From NCBI GenBank assembly GCA_035514535.1, contig DATKAZ010000079.1, forward strand, positions 1 through 11,257: 11,257 bases of DNA. Reading direction: 5' to 3'. Below are positions 1 through 5,217 of this stretch, piece after piece. Origin of the DNA: XN24 sp035514535 (GTDB lineage: Bacteria; Pseudomonadota; Gammaproteobacteria; Steroidobacterales; XN24). The position numbers were made by a program, and so were the translations under genes. A model generated the notes under the pieces. The model was not told the origin of the DNA. It saw nothing but the letters and a program-made list of their open reading frames with translations, and ran no database searches. Position 1 is the stretch's first letter. Each line of letters opens with the position of its first letter.

Positions 1-1
1 C

Positions 2-394
2 CATACCCGCAGCGGCGAGGTGCTGCTGCTGGAGCGCATCCAGCCGCCCGGCTGGTGGCAGTCGGTGACCGGCAGCCTCGAGGCCGGGGAAACGCCGTGG
101 GACGCCGCCGTGCGCGAGCTGCACGAGGAGACCGGCATGGCCGCGGACGGCCTCGTCGACTTGGCCATCAGCCAGCGCTTTACGATCGCACCCGCGTGGC
201 GCCATCGTTTCGCGCCGGGCGTGACGGAGAATCTGGAACACGCCTTCGCACTTGGTCTCGCCGCACCGGTCGACATCCGCCTCGATCCCTCCGAGCACAA
301 GCGCTACGCCTGGCTGCCCTGGCGGGATGCGCGCGAGCGCGCCACGTCCTGGACCGATCGCGCCGCGATCGAGCGCGTGTGCGTGGATTGCTGA
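2..394 (+). CDS. nudB: NudB-type Nudix hydrolase, 5' truncated by window edge
   Basis: Probable dihydroneopterin triphosphate diphosphatase, a cytoplasmic Nudix enzyme that removes pyrophosphate from dihydroneopterin triphosphate in folate synthesis. The reading frame is open from base 2, so the start lies outside the window. The GTG at base 20 sits in the middle of a conserved strand (HTRSGEVLLLER) and is not the start. A full Nudix box, G-x5-E-x7-REL-x-EE-x-GM, is encoded at 71-139. The preceding WWQSVTGSLE matches the NudB version of the family, where WQSVTGS precedes the box. About 130 residues are present against roughly 150 in NudB, so only the N-terminus is missing. The gene ends 4 bases before palindrome A1 and converges on the TonB receptor gene. 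Another Nudix subfamily is possible but less likely. Confidence 0.85.
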   Translation, partial: HTRSGEVLLLERIQPPGWWQSVTGSLEAGETPWDAAVRELHEETGMAADGLVDLAISQRFTIAPAWRHRFAPGVTENLEHAFALGLAAPVDIRLDPSEHKRYAWLPWRDARERATSWTDRAAIERVCVDC

Positions 395-398
395 TGGA

Positions 399-448
399 GA
401 AGATGGGGACACTCCGGAATCGGCCGATTCCGGAGTGTCCCCATCTTC
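399..448. terminator. Palindrome A1, bidirectional terminator-like hairpin
   Basis: This is a perfect 50-base palindrome with 25-bp arms and no spacer, centred between 423 and 424. Its 42-base core (403-444) has the half GGGGACACTCCGGAATC and is shared with copies at 3575-3616 and 11171-11212. It fills the gap between two convergent stop codons, 4 bases from nudB and 7 from the receptor gene. The position suggests a shared transcription end or mRNA 3'-end protection. There is no long T tract, so Rho-independent termination is not certain. The dispersed palindromic form also resembles REP-type elements spread by RAYT transposases; no transposase gene is in the window. Confidence 0.7.
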
Positions 449-455
449 GCGCCGA

Positions 456-2873
456 TCAGCGGCCGAAGCGCTTGCTGACGTTGAGCCCGATCGTGCGCGG
501 CAGGTTGGTCCTGAATCCGAGCCGTGCACGGCCACCGCGCTCACGGTCGAACGACGTCCTCGCGTTCTTGTCGGTGAGATTGTTGACGTAAAGCTTGAAA
601 TCCCAGGTGTTGCGCAGGAGCCCCGCGCTCAGGTTATAGAGCGTGAACGAGCCGAGCTCCAGGTCCAGGCTGGTGACTTCGTCACCGGTCGCCCCGCCGA
701 ACGGCAGCCCCGAGACGAAGTCGCCCGCGCCCGGCACCTGGTCGCTGGGCTGGGTGATCCGGTTGCCCACGTGCTGGGCCGAGGCCTGCACGTAAAGGTC
801 GCCGGGGGCGCCAGCGAAATTCACCGGGAAGAAGTAGATGCCCGTGGCCGCCATCTGGAACTCCGGCACCGACGGGAGGCGGTTGCCTTTCTCGACGCCG
901 CCGAGCACCGCGCCGGTCGCATCGGTGACGGTGGAGCGGAACTCGGCATCGATCAGGCTGCCCGCGATGGAGAACTCGAAGGCATCGGTCGGCCGCCCGG
1001 CCAGCTCGAACTCCACTCCCATGCTCTGCGCCTTGTCGACGTTGAACGAGATGCGTGACGAGCACGAACCCGCGTCCAGCGTGACCTGCAGATCCTCGAT
1101 ATCCGCGTAGAACACAGCCGCATTCAGCGTGTAGCGCTCGGCGATGCGCGACTTGACGCCCACTTCGTAGTTCCACAGCGTCTCGTCGTCGTAGTCCTGG
1201 AAGCCGCCGAAGATCAGCTCGTCCTCGTCCGTGCACAGCGTGACGTTGAGCGGATCGTTCACGCCGCCGAGGCGGAAGCCTTGCGCGGCCTGGGCGTTGA
1301 CCGTGACGTCGTCAGTGTAGTCGTAGCTCAACAGCAGTCGCGGCGTGAAGCCGCTGGACGTGGTCCTGTCCTGGACCCCGCTGTCGCCGGCCGCGAACAG
1401 CCCGCCCGTGGTGATCACGCGCTCCTCGTCAAAGTCATAGAATCGCCCGCCGAGGGTCACCCGGAACTGCTCGCTGACGTTGTACAGCGCCTCGCCGAAC
1501 AGCGCCATTTGCTCGATGTCGTACAGCAGGTCGGAATTGAACGGCGAGTCCAGGTCGGGATAGCCGTTGGACACCGCCTGCGACGTGCCCTCACCCAGGT
1601 TGGCGTCCACCAGCTCGGCGTAGCCCGGCGTGGGCAGGCGCTGCGCGTAGTCGCGCGCGGTGTCGGAGTAGAACATGCCGACCAGCCACTCCCACCGTCC
1701 CTCGGTATTCGAGGTCAGACGCAACTCGAGGGTCGTCTGCTCCAGGTCCGTCGTGTCCCGGAGATTTGATGGCAACACCAGGTCTTCTTCCGGAAACTCG
1801 AGGTCCACGGACACGCTGCCCGTGAGTGCGCTGGCATCGCGACTGACCAGGATATCCCTCTCCAGGTAGGAACCGACGAAGGTGATGTCGAACAGGCGGG
1901 GGTGGGCCGCGACGACCAGGTCCGCGAGCATGGTCTCATCCGAAAATTCCTCGTCCAGCAGCAGGTGCTGCTGGCGGGCCCGCGGCTGGACCGGGGGACG
2001 CGTGGTGGTGAAGGGATTGGAAAACAGGTTATAGGCCTCTTCGCGGTTGAAGCCGTCGGTCTCGACCTCCTGGTAGATGATGCGCGGCGTGATGGTGAGC
2101 GCATCGCTGGGCGCAAAGCTGAGCGCCACCCGCCCGCCGCTGCGCGAGCCGCTGTTGACGTCGCTGGAGCGGCCGCCGCCTTCGCGCGTGGCGTCGATAT
2201 ATCCGCCGTACTCGGTGGTGTAGCCGACCGCCCGCAAAGCTGCCGCACCGCCGCCGAAGGGCACGTTCACCATGCCTTTCACAAGCCCGCCCAGATCGCC
2301 ATCGGCGACCGTGTTCAGCTCGGTCTCGACCGAGCCCTCAAAGGCGTCGAGGCGCGGCTGGTTCGTGATATAGCGGATCGTGCCGCCGATGGAACCCGAG
2401 CCGAACAGCGTGCCTTGCGGGCCGCGCAAGGTCTCCACGCGGTTCAGGTCGTAGAGGTCAAAGTCGGGCGTGAACAGCGACAGGGAAATCACGGACTCGT
2501 CCATGTAGACGCCGACCTGCTCCTTCACGCCCGGCTGGTCGCGCACGATCTGCCCGGCCGACACGCCGCGGATCGAGACCTGGCTCTGACCGGGCCCCAG
2601 GCTCTGGATATCCAGGCCGGCGACGTTTCTCGACAGTGACTCGAGGTCGGTCACGCCCAGGCGGCGCATCTGCTGCTCGCTCTGGACATTGATCGAGAAT
2701 GGCACGTCCTCGACCAGGGCCTCGCGCTTGGTGGCCGTGACGATGATTTCCTCGAGGACAGGCTGGGCATGGACGGCATGGGCACCGCCAATGGCGATCA
2801 GCACGAGCGAGGCGAGGGCGAAGTGGTGCAGCATGCGTCTGCAGCACTCCTGGCAACTGGAGAAATGATGCAT
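456..2873 (-). CDS. TonB-dependent outer-membrane receptor
   Basis: A TonB-gated outer-membrane transporter of 805 residues. The chosen ATG at 2873 has a strong AGGAGG 7 bases upstream; the frame is open to 2951, but the ATG there has no comparable site. Residues 14-36 form a signal peptide (hydrophobic LASLVLIAIGG, then AHAVHA before Gln37). A TonB box, EEIIVTA, follows at about 41-47. The plug domain runs to about residue 165 and contains VSIRGVS and the typical VETLRGPQGTLFGSGSIGG stretch. The rest alternates polar and apolar residues as expected for a 22-strand barrel and ends in LNVSKRFGR, close to the usual terminal aromatic. The type is common in Sphingomonadales, Caulobacterales and Gammaproteobacteria for siderophores, sugars or other large nutrients. 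The substrate cannot be read from the sequence. An ATG 13 codons downstream is a possible alternative start. Confidence 0.93.
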   Translation of the reverse strand: MHHFSSCQECCRRMLHHFALASLVLIAIGGAHAVHAQPVLEEIIVTATKREALVEDVPFSINVQSEQQMRRLGVTDLESLSRNVAGLDIQSLGPGQSQVSIRGVSAGQIVRDQPGVKEQVGVYMDESVISLSLFTPDFDLYDLNRVETLRGPQGTLFGSGSIGGTIRYITNQPRLDAFEGSVETELNTVADGDLGGLVKGMVNVPFGGGAAALRAVGYTTEYGGYIDATREGGGRSSDVNSGSRSGGRVALSFAPSDALTITPRIIYQEVETDGFNREEAYNLFSNPFTTTRPPVQPRARQQHLLLDEEFSDETMLADLVVAAHPRLFDITFVGSYLERDILVSRDASALTGSVSVDLEFPEEDLVLPSNLRDTTDLEQTTLELRLTSNTEGRWEWLVGMFYSDTARDYAQRLPTPGYAELVDANLGEGTSQAVSNGYPDLDSPFNSDLLYDIEQMALFGEALYNVSEQFRVTLGGRFYDFDEERVITTGGLFAAGDSGVQDRTTSSGFTPRLLLSYDYTDDVTVNAQAAQGFRLGGVNDPLNVTLCTDEDELIFGGFQDYDDETLWNYEVGVKSRIAERYTLNAAVFYADIEDLQVTLDAGSCSSRISFNVDKAQSMGVEFELAGRPTDAFEFSIAGSLIDAEFRSTVTDATGAVLGGVEKGNRLPSVPEFQMAATGIYFFPVNFAGAPGDLYVQASAQHVGNRITQPSDQVPGAGDFVSGLPFGGATGDEVTSLDLELGSFTLYNLSAGLLRNTWDFKLYVNNLTDKNARTSFDRERGGRARLGFRTNLPRTIGLNVSKRFGR

Positions 2874-2880
2874 GAGACAG

Positions 2881-2886
2881 CCTCCT
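2881..2886 (-). promoter_or_regulatory. Ribosome binding site that fixes the receptor start
   Basis: On the minus strand AGGAGG lies 7 bases before the ATG at 2873. It decides in favour of this start over the far upstream ATG at 2951 and the ATG 13 codons downstream, which has only a distant AGGAG. Confidence 0.75.
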
Positions 2887-2946
2887 CTGGCGAAGTGGAA
2901 TCGAATTATTGTTTTTGTCGATTCTTGCTGCGTGGCGACGGGCTGC

Positions 2947-2975
2947 AGCATAGCACGGGACTTGCCGCCTGCAGG
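2947..2975 (-). promoter_or_regulatory. Candidate extended -10 promoter of the receptor gene
   Basis: On the minus strand TGC-TATGCT (hexamer at 2947-2952) makes an extended -10 sequence about 74 bases before the receptor ATG. It is preceded by CCTGCAGG (2968-2975) and CCCGT, the same words in the same order as in element C upstream of the GNAT and regulator genes. Here the spacing is 4 bases longer (15 rather than 11). No good -35 hexamer is visible. An AT-rich leader follows. Confidence 0.35.
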
Positions 2976-2994
2976 GTTTCGGCAGGGCTGCCCG

Positions 2995-3486
2995 CTAGCG
3001 GAGCCTGAGCTCCATGGTGATCAGCGGGCGCGGGCCCGCCCACAGTTCCTCGATCTGCTCTTCGACCGTAGCAAAGCCGAGCGACAGGTACAGCGTGCTG
3101 GAAGCGTGCAGGCCATCGGTGGTCTCGAGGAACACGCGCCGGAAACCCTGCTCGCGGCAGTAGGCCACGGCGGCCTCCACGAGCCGGCGCCCCAGCCCCT
3201 GGCCCCGCGCACGGCGACTCACGAGCACCCAGCGGAGCTGTGCCGAGTTGCCCGTGCGGTGCACGATCGCGGTGCAGCCTTCCAGCCGTCCGTCGCTTTC
3301 GGCCATCCAGATCCTGCCGGCACCGCCGCCGTCCAGCATGAACTCCGCCAGCGTGCGTGCCACGTAGGCCTCGAAGCGAATGCCGTAGCCATGCGCCGGG
3401 TCATATTCCGTGCCGTGCAGCTCGATGATGCGACCGATGTCGCCGTGCGCCAGCCGGGTACGGATCGTGATGTCGTCGTCTGCCAT
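2995..3486 (-). CDS. GNAT-family N-acetyltransferase
   Basis: A soluble 163-residue acyl-CoA-dependent N-acetyltransferase, the usual size for a single GNAT domain. The acetyl-CoA pyrophosphate-binding motif is visible as RRARGQGLGRR at about 91-101, fitting R-x-x-G-x-G. It is preceded by the beta-4 strand AQLRWVLV and followed by helix alpha-3. The C-terminal part (SSTLYLSLGF then EELW) is the common GNAT ending. The pattern EAYVARTLAEF, then IWMAESDGRLEG, resembles the acetyltransferase half of MarR-GNAT fusion proteins, but the MarR part is absent here. The start ATG has GGAAG 9 bases upstream. The gene lies 121 bases upstream of the receptor gene on the same strand, so co-transcription is possible. 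Substrate unknown. Confidence 0.88.
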   Translation of the reverse strand: MADDDITIRTRLAHGDIGRIIELHGTEYDPAHGYGIRFEAYVARTLAEFMLDGGGAGRIWMAESDGRLEGCTAIVHRTGNSAQLRWVLVSRRARGQGLGRRLVEAAVAYCREQGFRRVFLETTDGLHASSTLYLSLGFATVEEQIEELWAGPRPLITMELRLR

Positions 3487-3527
3487 GCCAAAGCTTCCCG
3501 CCGCTACCCGTGTCCCGCGTGCAGGAA

Positions 3528-3559
3528 GTTATAGCAGTAACGGGCCTGCAGGCACCACG
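3528..3559 (-). promoter_or_regulatory. Element C1: repeated extended -10 promoter upstream of GNAT gene
   Basis: A stretch of 31 bases (3529-3559) is identical at 30 positions to 7394-7424; its shared core on the plus strand is GGGCCTGCAGGCACCACG. Read on the minus strand it ends in TGC-TATAAC, a good extended -10 sequence at 3528-3533, about 42 bases before the GNAT ATG. No clear -35 hexamer is visible at 16-18 bp spacing. The repeat is a fact of the sequence; promoter activity is inferred. Confidence 0.45.
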
Positions 3560-3570
3560 CGAAAATGGGC

Positions 3571-3620
3571 GAAAATGGGGACACTCCTGAATCGGCCGAT
3601 TCAGGAGTGTCCCCATTTTC
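3571..3620. terminator. Palindrome A2, terminator-like hairpin
   Basis: A second perfect 50-base palindrome with 25-bp arms, centred between 3595 and 3596. It begins GAAAATGGGG and ends CCCCATTTTC, so read on either strand a GC-rich hairpin is followed by a short T run. It starts 13 bases beyond the stop of the glycine-zipper lipoprotein gene. Compared with A1 the two arms differ at paired positions, so pairing is kept. A partial copy of its first bases (GAAAATGGGC) lies directly upstream at 3561-3570. Confidence 0.7.
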
Positions 3621-3633
3621 AGATGCGGCGCGG

Positions 3634-4002
3634 TCAGTTCAGCACCTGGTAGCCCCGCCCGCGCATGCATTGCTTGACGACCGTCTGGCGGACGCGCGCG
3701 TCCTCCAGGCCCGCGCCGCTGCCGCCGCCGATCGCGCCCCAGGCGGCCGCCGGACCGGCATCGCCCATGACGGCACCCATCGCCGCGCCGATGGCGGCGC
3801 CGACCACCGCGCTGCGCGCCACCGCGCCGGCAATGTCGACTTCGTCGCCGTACACCTCGCACGCGGCGAGATCGACGCGATACAGGTCCGGATCCGTACC
3901 CTGCGTGTCGACGATCGGCCGGGGCGTGCCGGCGCAGGCGGCCAGGATGCAGGATGCCGCGGCCAGCGCGGCGGCTCTCTTGATGGCTCGTGACTTGCTC
4001 AT
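3634..4002 (-). CDS. Small glycine-zipper lipoprotein
   Basis: A 122-residue lipoprotein. The N-terminus is basic then hydrophobic and ends in the lipobox LAAC with Cys23. Ala at +2, with no Asp, predicts Lol transport to the outer membrane. After a short region with two acidic patches there is a glycine-zipper segment at about 62-98 (GAAIGAAMGAVMG, then GAIGGGSGAG), built of small residues spaced as in membrane-inserting or oligomerising helices. The C-terminus (VVKQCMRGRGYQVLN) carries one more Cys and the CM.GRGY ending seen in many small glycine-zipper proteins. GGAGGA stands 8 bases before the ATG. The gene is divergent from the lipoprotein gene at 4383 and has box B1 46 bases upstream. 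Exact role unknown; envelope stress or cell-wall related roles are only guesses. Confidence 0.85.
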   Translation of the reverse strand: MSKSRAIKRAAALAAASCILAACAGTPRPIVDTQGTDPDLYRVDLAACEVYGDEVDIAGAVARSAVVGAAIGAAMGAVMGDAGPAAAWGAIGGGSGAGLEDARVRQTVVKQCMRGRGYQVLN

Positions 4003-4047
4003 GATCGGTCTCCTCCGGGTGACACCCGCACCATCCCCGCCGCGGGG

Positions 4048-4084
4048 GTTGGGAGTCCTGAGGAAACTGTTGAAAACGCTTAGG
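4048..4084 (-). promoter_or_regulatory. Box B1, phased half-site array
   Basis: Read on the minus strand it contains CCTAAG (4079-4084), TTCAAC (4069-4074), CCTCAG (4058-4063) and CCCAAC (4048-4053), starting 10, 11 and 10 bp apart. It points towards the lipoprotein gene that starts at 4002. The same array is at 4262-4298 and 7314-7350. One-helical-turn spacing fits tandem binding by an OmpR/PhoB-type winged helix, such as the regulator encoded at 5218-7272. Its role as an operator is inferred. Confidence 0.5.
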
Positions 4085-4113
4085 CGCCGGCGCGGGCGAC
4101 CGTCAGCCGCCGC

Positions 4114-4261
4114 TCATGGCGTGGTGGCGGCGGGCGAGATCGACGGGTCGCAGGAGATTCCCTCGGTCGCGCGCCGACACCACGCAGGCCATCCGGTCGC
4201 GTCCCAGTAGCCGTCGATGCCGAGCATCTGTCCGGCGAGTTCAATGGCACGGTGCGCCTGC
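4114..4261 (-). pseudogene. Relic of a CadC-like regulator, C-terminal end only
   Basis: Read on the minus strand this encodes a stretch containing AHRAIELAGQML directly followed by GIDGYWDATGWPAWCRR and GISCDPS, then a stop at 4114-4116. It matches two parts of the intact regulator's C-terminus (RAMAHAEQML and GVDRYWDQAGWPSWCRR...GIACDP) with about 32 residues between them missing. There is no start codon: upstream the frame meets TGA inside box B2. The differences are many and mostly conservative, so this is an old paralogue and not a fresh copy of the 5218-7272 gene. The N-terminal DNA-binding, membrane and most TPR regions are gone. Together with boxes B1 and B2 it fills most of the 380-base gap 4003-4382. 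Confidence 0.75.
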
Positions 4262-4298
4262 CCTAAGCGTTTTCAAGCTATTCCTCAGGACTCCCAGG
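4262..4298 (+). promoter_or_regulatory. Box B2, phased half-site array
   Basis: CCTAAG (4262), TTCAAG (4272), CCTCAG (4283) and CCCAGG (4293) start 10, 11 and 10 bp apart on the plus strand. It reads towards the lipoprotein gene at 4383, whose ATG is 85 bases downstream, and abuts the broken end of the regulator relic. It forms an inverted repeat with B1, with 16 terminal bases matching exactly. Confidence 0.5.
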
Positions 4299-4322
4299 CA
4301 CCACCACGTCCAACCTGTGCAG

Positions 4323-4341
4323 CACGGGAGCGATTCCCGTG
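4323..4341 (+). other. Short leader hairpin before the 4383 lipoprotein gene
   Basis: CACGGGA and TCCCGTG form a perfect 7-bp stem around a 5-base loop (GCGAT), 41 bases before the start codon. No T run follows, so a terminator is unlikely. It may be an RNA structure or a dyad protein site; nothing more can be said. Confidence 0.35.
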
Positions 4342-4382
4342 AGCACGGCCAGACGATCTCATGCGCGATACGGGAGAATGTG

Positions 4383-5159
4383 ATGTACCAGGGCAACAAA
4401 GCAGCGGCTCTTGTGATGGCAGCCGGCCTGGCATTGGCCGGCTGCGCCGGTACCAAGGTCATCGACGAGCCGGTCGAGTTCACGCCCGCCGCACCCCTCG
4501 GCAGTGCCCAGGACAGGCACGCCGAGGCCGTCCTGGAATGGGTGATCTTCCGTGGCGGCCCGGGAACCTGGGCGCGCAACGCAGACTGGGACGAGTACCT
4601 GCTCGTGGTGCGCAACCGCTCCGCCAGCGCCTTGCGGGTCACCTCGGTAACGGTGGTCGATTCGCTCGATGCCAGCCTCAGTCCTGACAACGATCGCAAG
4701 CGTCTGGTCAAGGCCAGTCGCGAGAACGGCAAGCGCTACAAGGATGCCCGCGTGACAGTCAAGGCCGGCGCGTCAGGCCACGCCCTTGCCGCCGCAGGCG
4801 CCTTGGGCGCCGGGGTGGCTTATGGTGCAGGCACGGTCGTCGCGGCCTACGGCGGGGGCTCGGCGTTGGCGGCAGGCGTGCTCGGTGGCTTGCTGCTCGG
4901 GCCGGCGCTCGTCGTCGGCGGCGTGGTCAAGAGCGCCAACCAGCGTGAGGTCGCGCAGGAAATTCATCGCCGCCATACGGGGCTCCCGGTGGAGATTCCG
5001 GTCGGGGGCAGCCGACCGCTTGACCTCTTCTTCCCCCTGGCGCCGTCCCCGCGCCGGGTCGAGCTGAGGTACACCCACGATGACGGCGAAGGCGTCCTGA
5101 GCATCGATGTGAGCGCCGCACTTGCCGGGCTGCATCTCGGTGAGGAGGCTGCGCGATGA
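4383..5159 (+). CDS. Lipoprotein with internal glycine-rich hydrophobic segment
   Basis: A 258-residue predicted outer-membrane lipoprotein of unknown function. The ATG at 4383 has GGGAG 6-7 bases upstream and starts directly before the signal sequence. The lipobox is LAGC with Cys21 and Ala at +2. Residues about 45-130 look like a beta-rich domain (AEAVLEWVIFRGG, DEYLLVVRNRS, VTSVTVVDSL). Residues about 134-182 form a long Gly/Ala-rich hydrophobic stretch with features of a membrane hairpin, such as GGSALAAGVLGGLLLGPALV. A second beta-rich part follows (PVEIPVGGSRPLDLFFPLAP, VELRYTHDD). The layout suggests one beta sandwich interrupted by a membrane-active hairpin. Box B2 lies upstream and a convergent regulator gene ends 58 bases beyond the stop. 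I do not recognise the family. Confidence 0.8.
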   Translation: MYQGNKAAALVMAAGLALAGCAGTKVIDEPVEFTPAAPLGSAQDRHAEAVLEWVIFRGGPGTWARNADWDEYLLVVRNRSASALRVTSVTVVDSLDASLSPDNDRKRLVKASRENGKRYKDARVTVKAGASGHALAAAGALGAGVAYGAGTVVAAYGGGSALAAGVLGGLLLGPALVVGGVVKSANQREVAQEIHRRHTGLPVEIPVGGSRPLDLFFPLAPSPRRVELRYTHDDGEGVLSIDVSAALAGLHLGEEAAR

Positions 5160-5217
5160 ATTGCGTCATACCGGGAGATGGTGTTGCGGCGCGGAGCGGC
5201 CGGCCATCAAGCGGGGT

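Noticed and set aside
399..448. Palindromes A as a CRISPR repeat
   Set aside because: Copies are kilobases apart and single, with no regular spacers and no cas genes.
1902..2639. Plus-strand frame of 245 codons inside the receptor gene
   Set aside because: The opposite strand encodes the conserved plug domain. The plus-strand product has no recognisable motif and no ribosome site.
4048..4298. Boxes B1-B3 as integron attC sites
   Set aside because: They have no GTTRRRY/RYYYAAC core pair in the right place, no cassette pattern and no integrase gene.
4323..4341. Leader hairpin as part of a known riboswitch
   Set aside because: The surrounding bases do not match conserved cores I know, such as c-di-GMP or guanidine motifs; only a simple stem-loop can be supported.
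5160..5217. Gap between the convergent lipoprotein and regulator genes
   Set aside because: I looked for a palindrome A copy or other terminator here and saw none; only 58 bases without clear structure.
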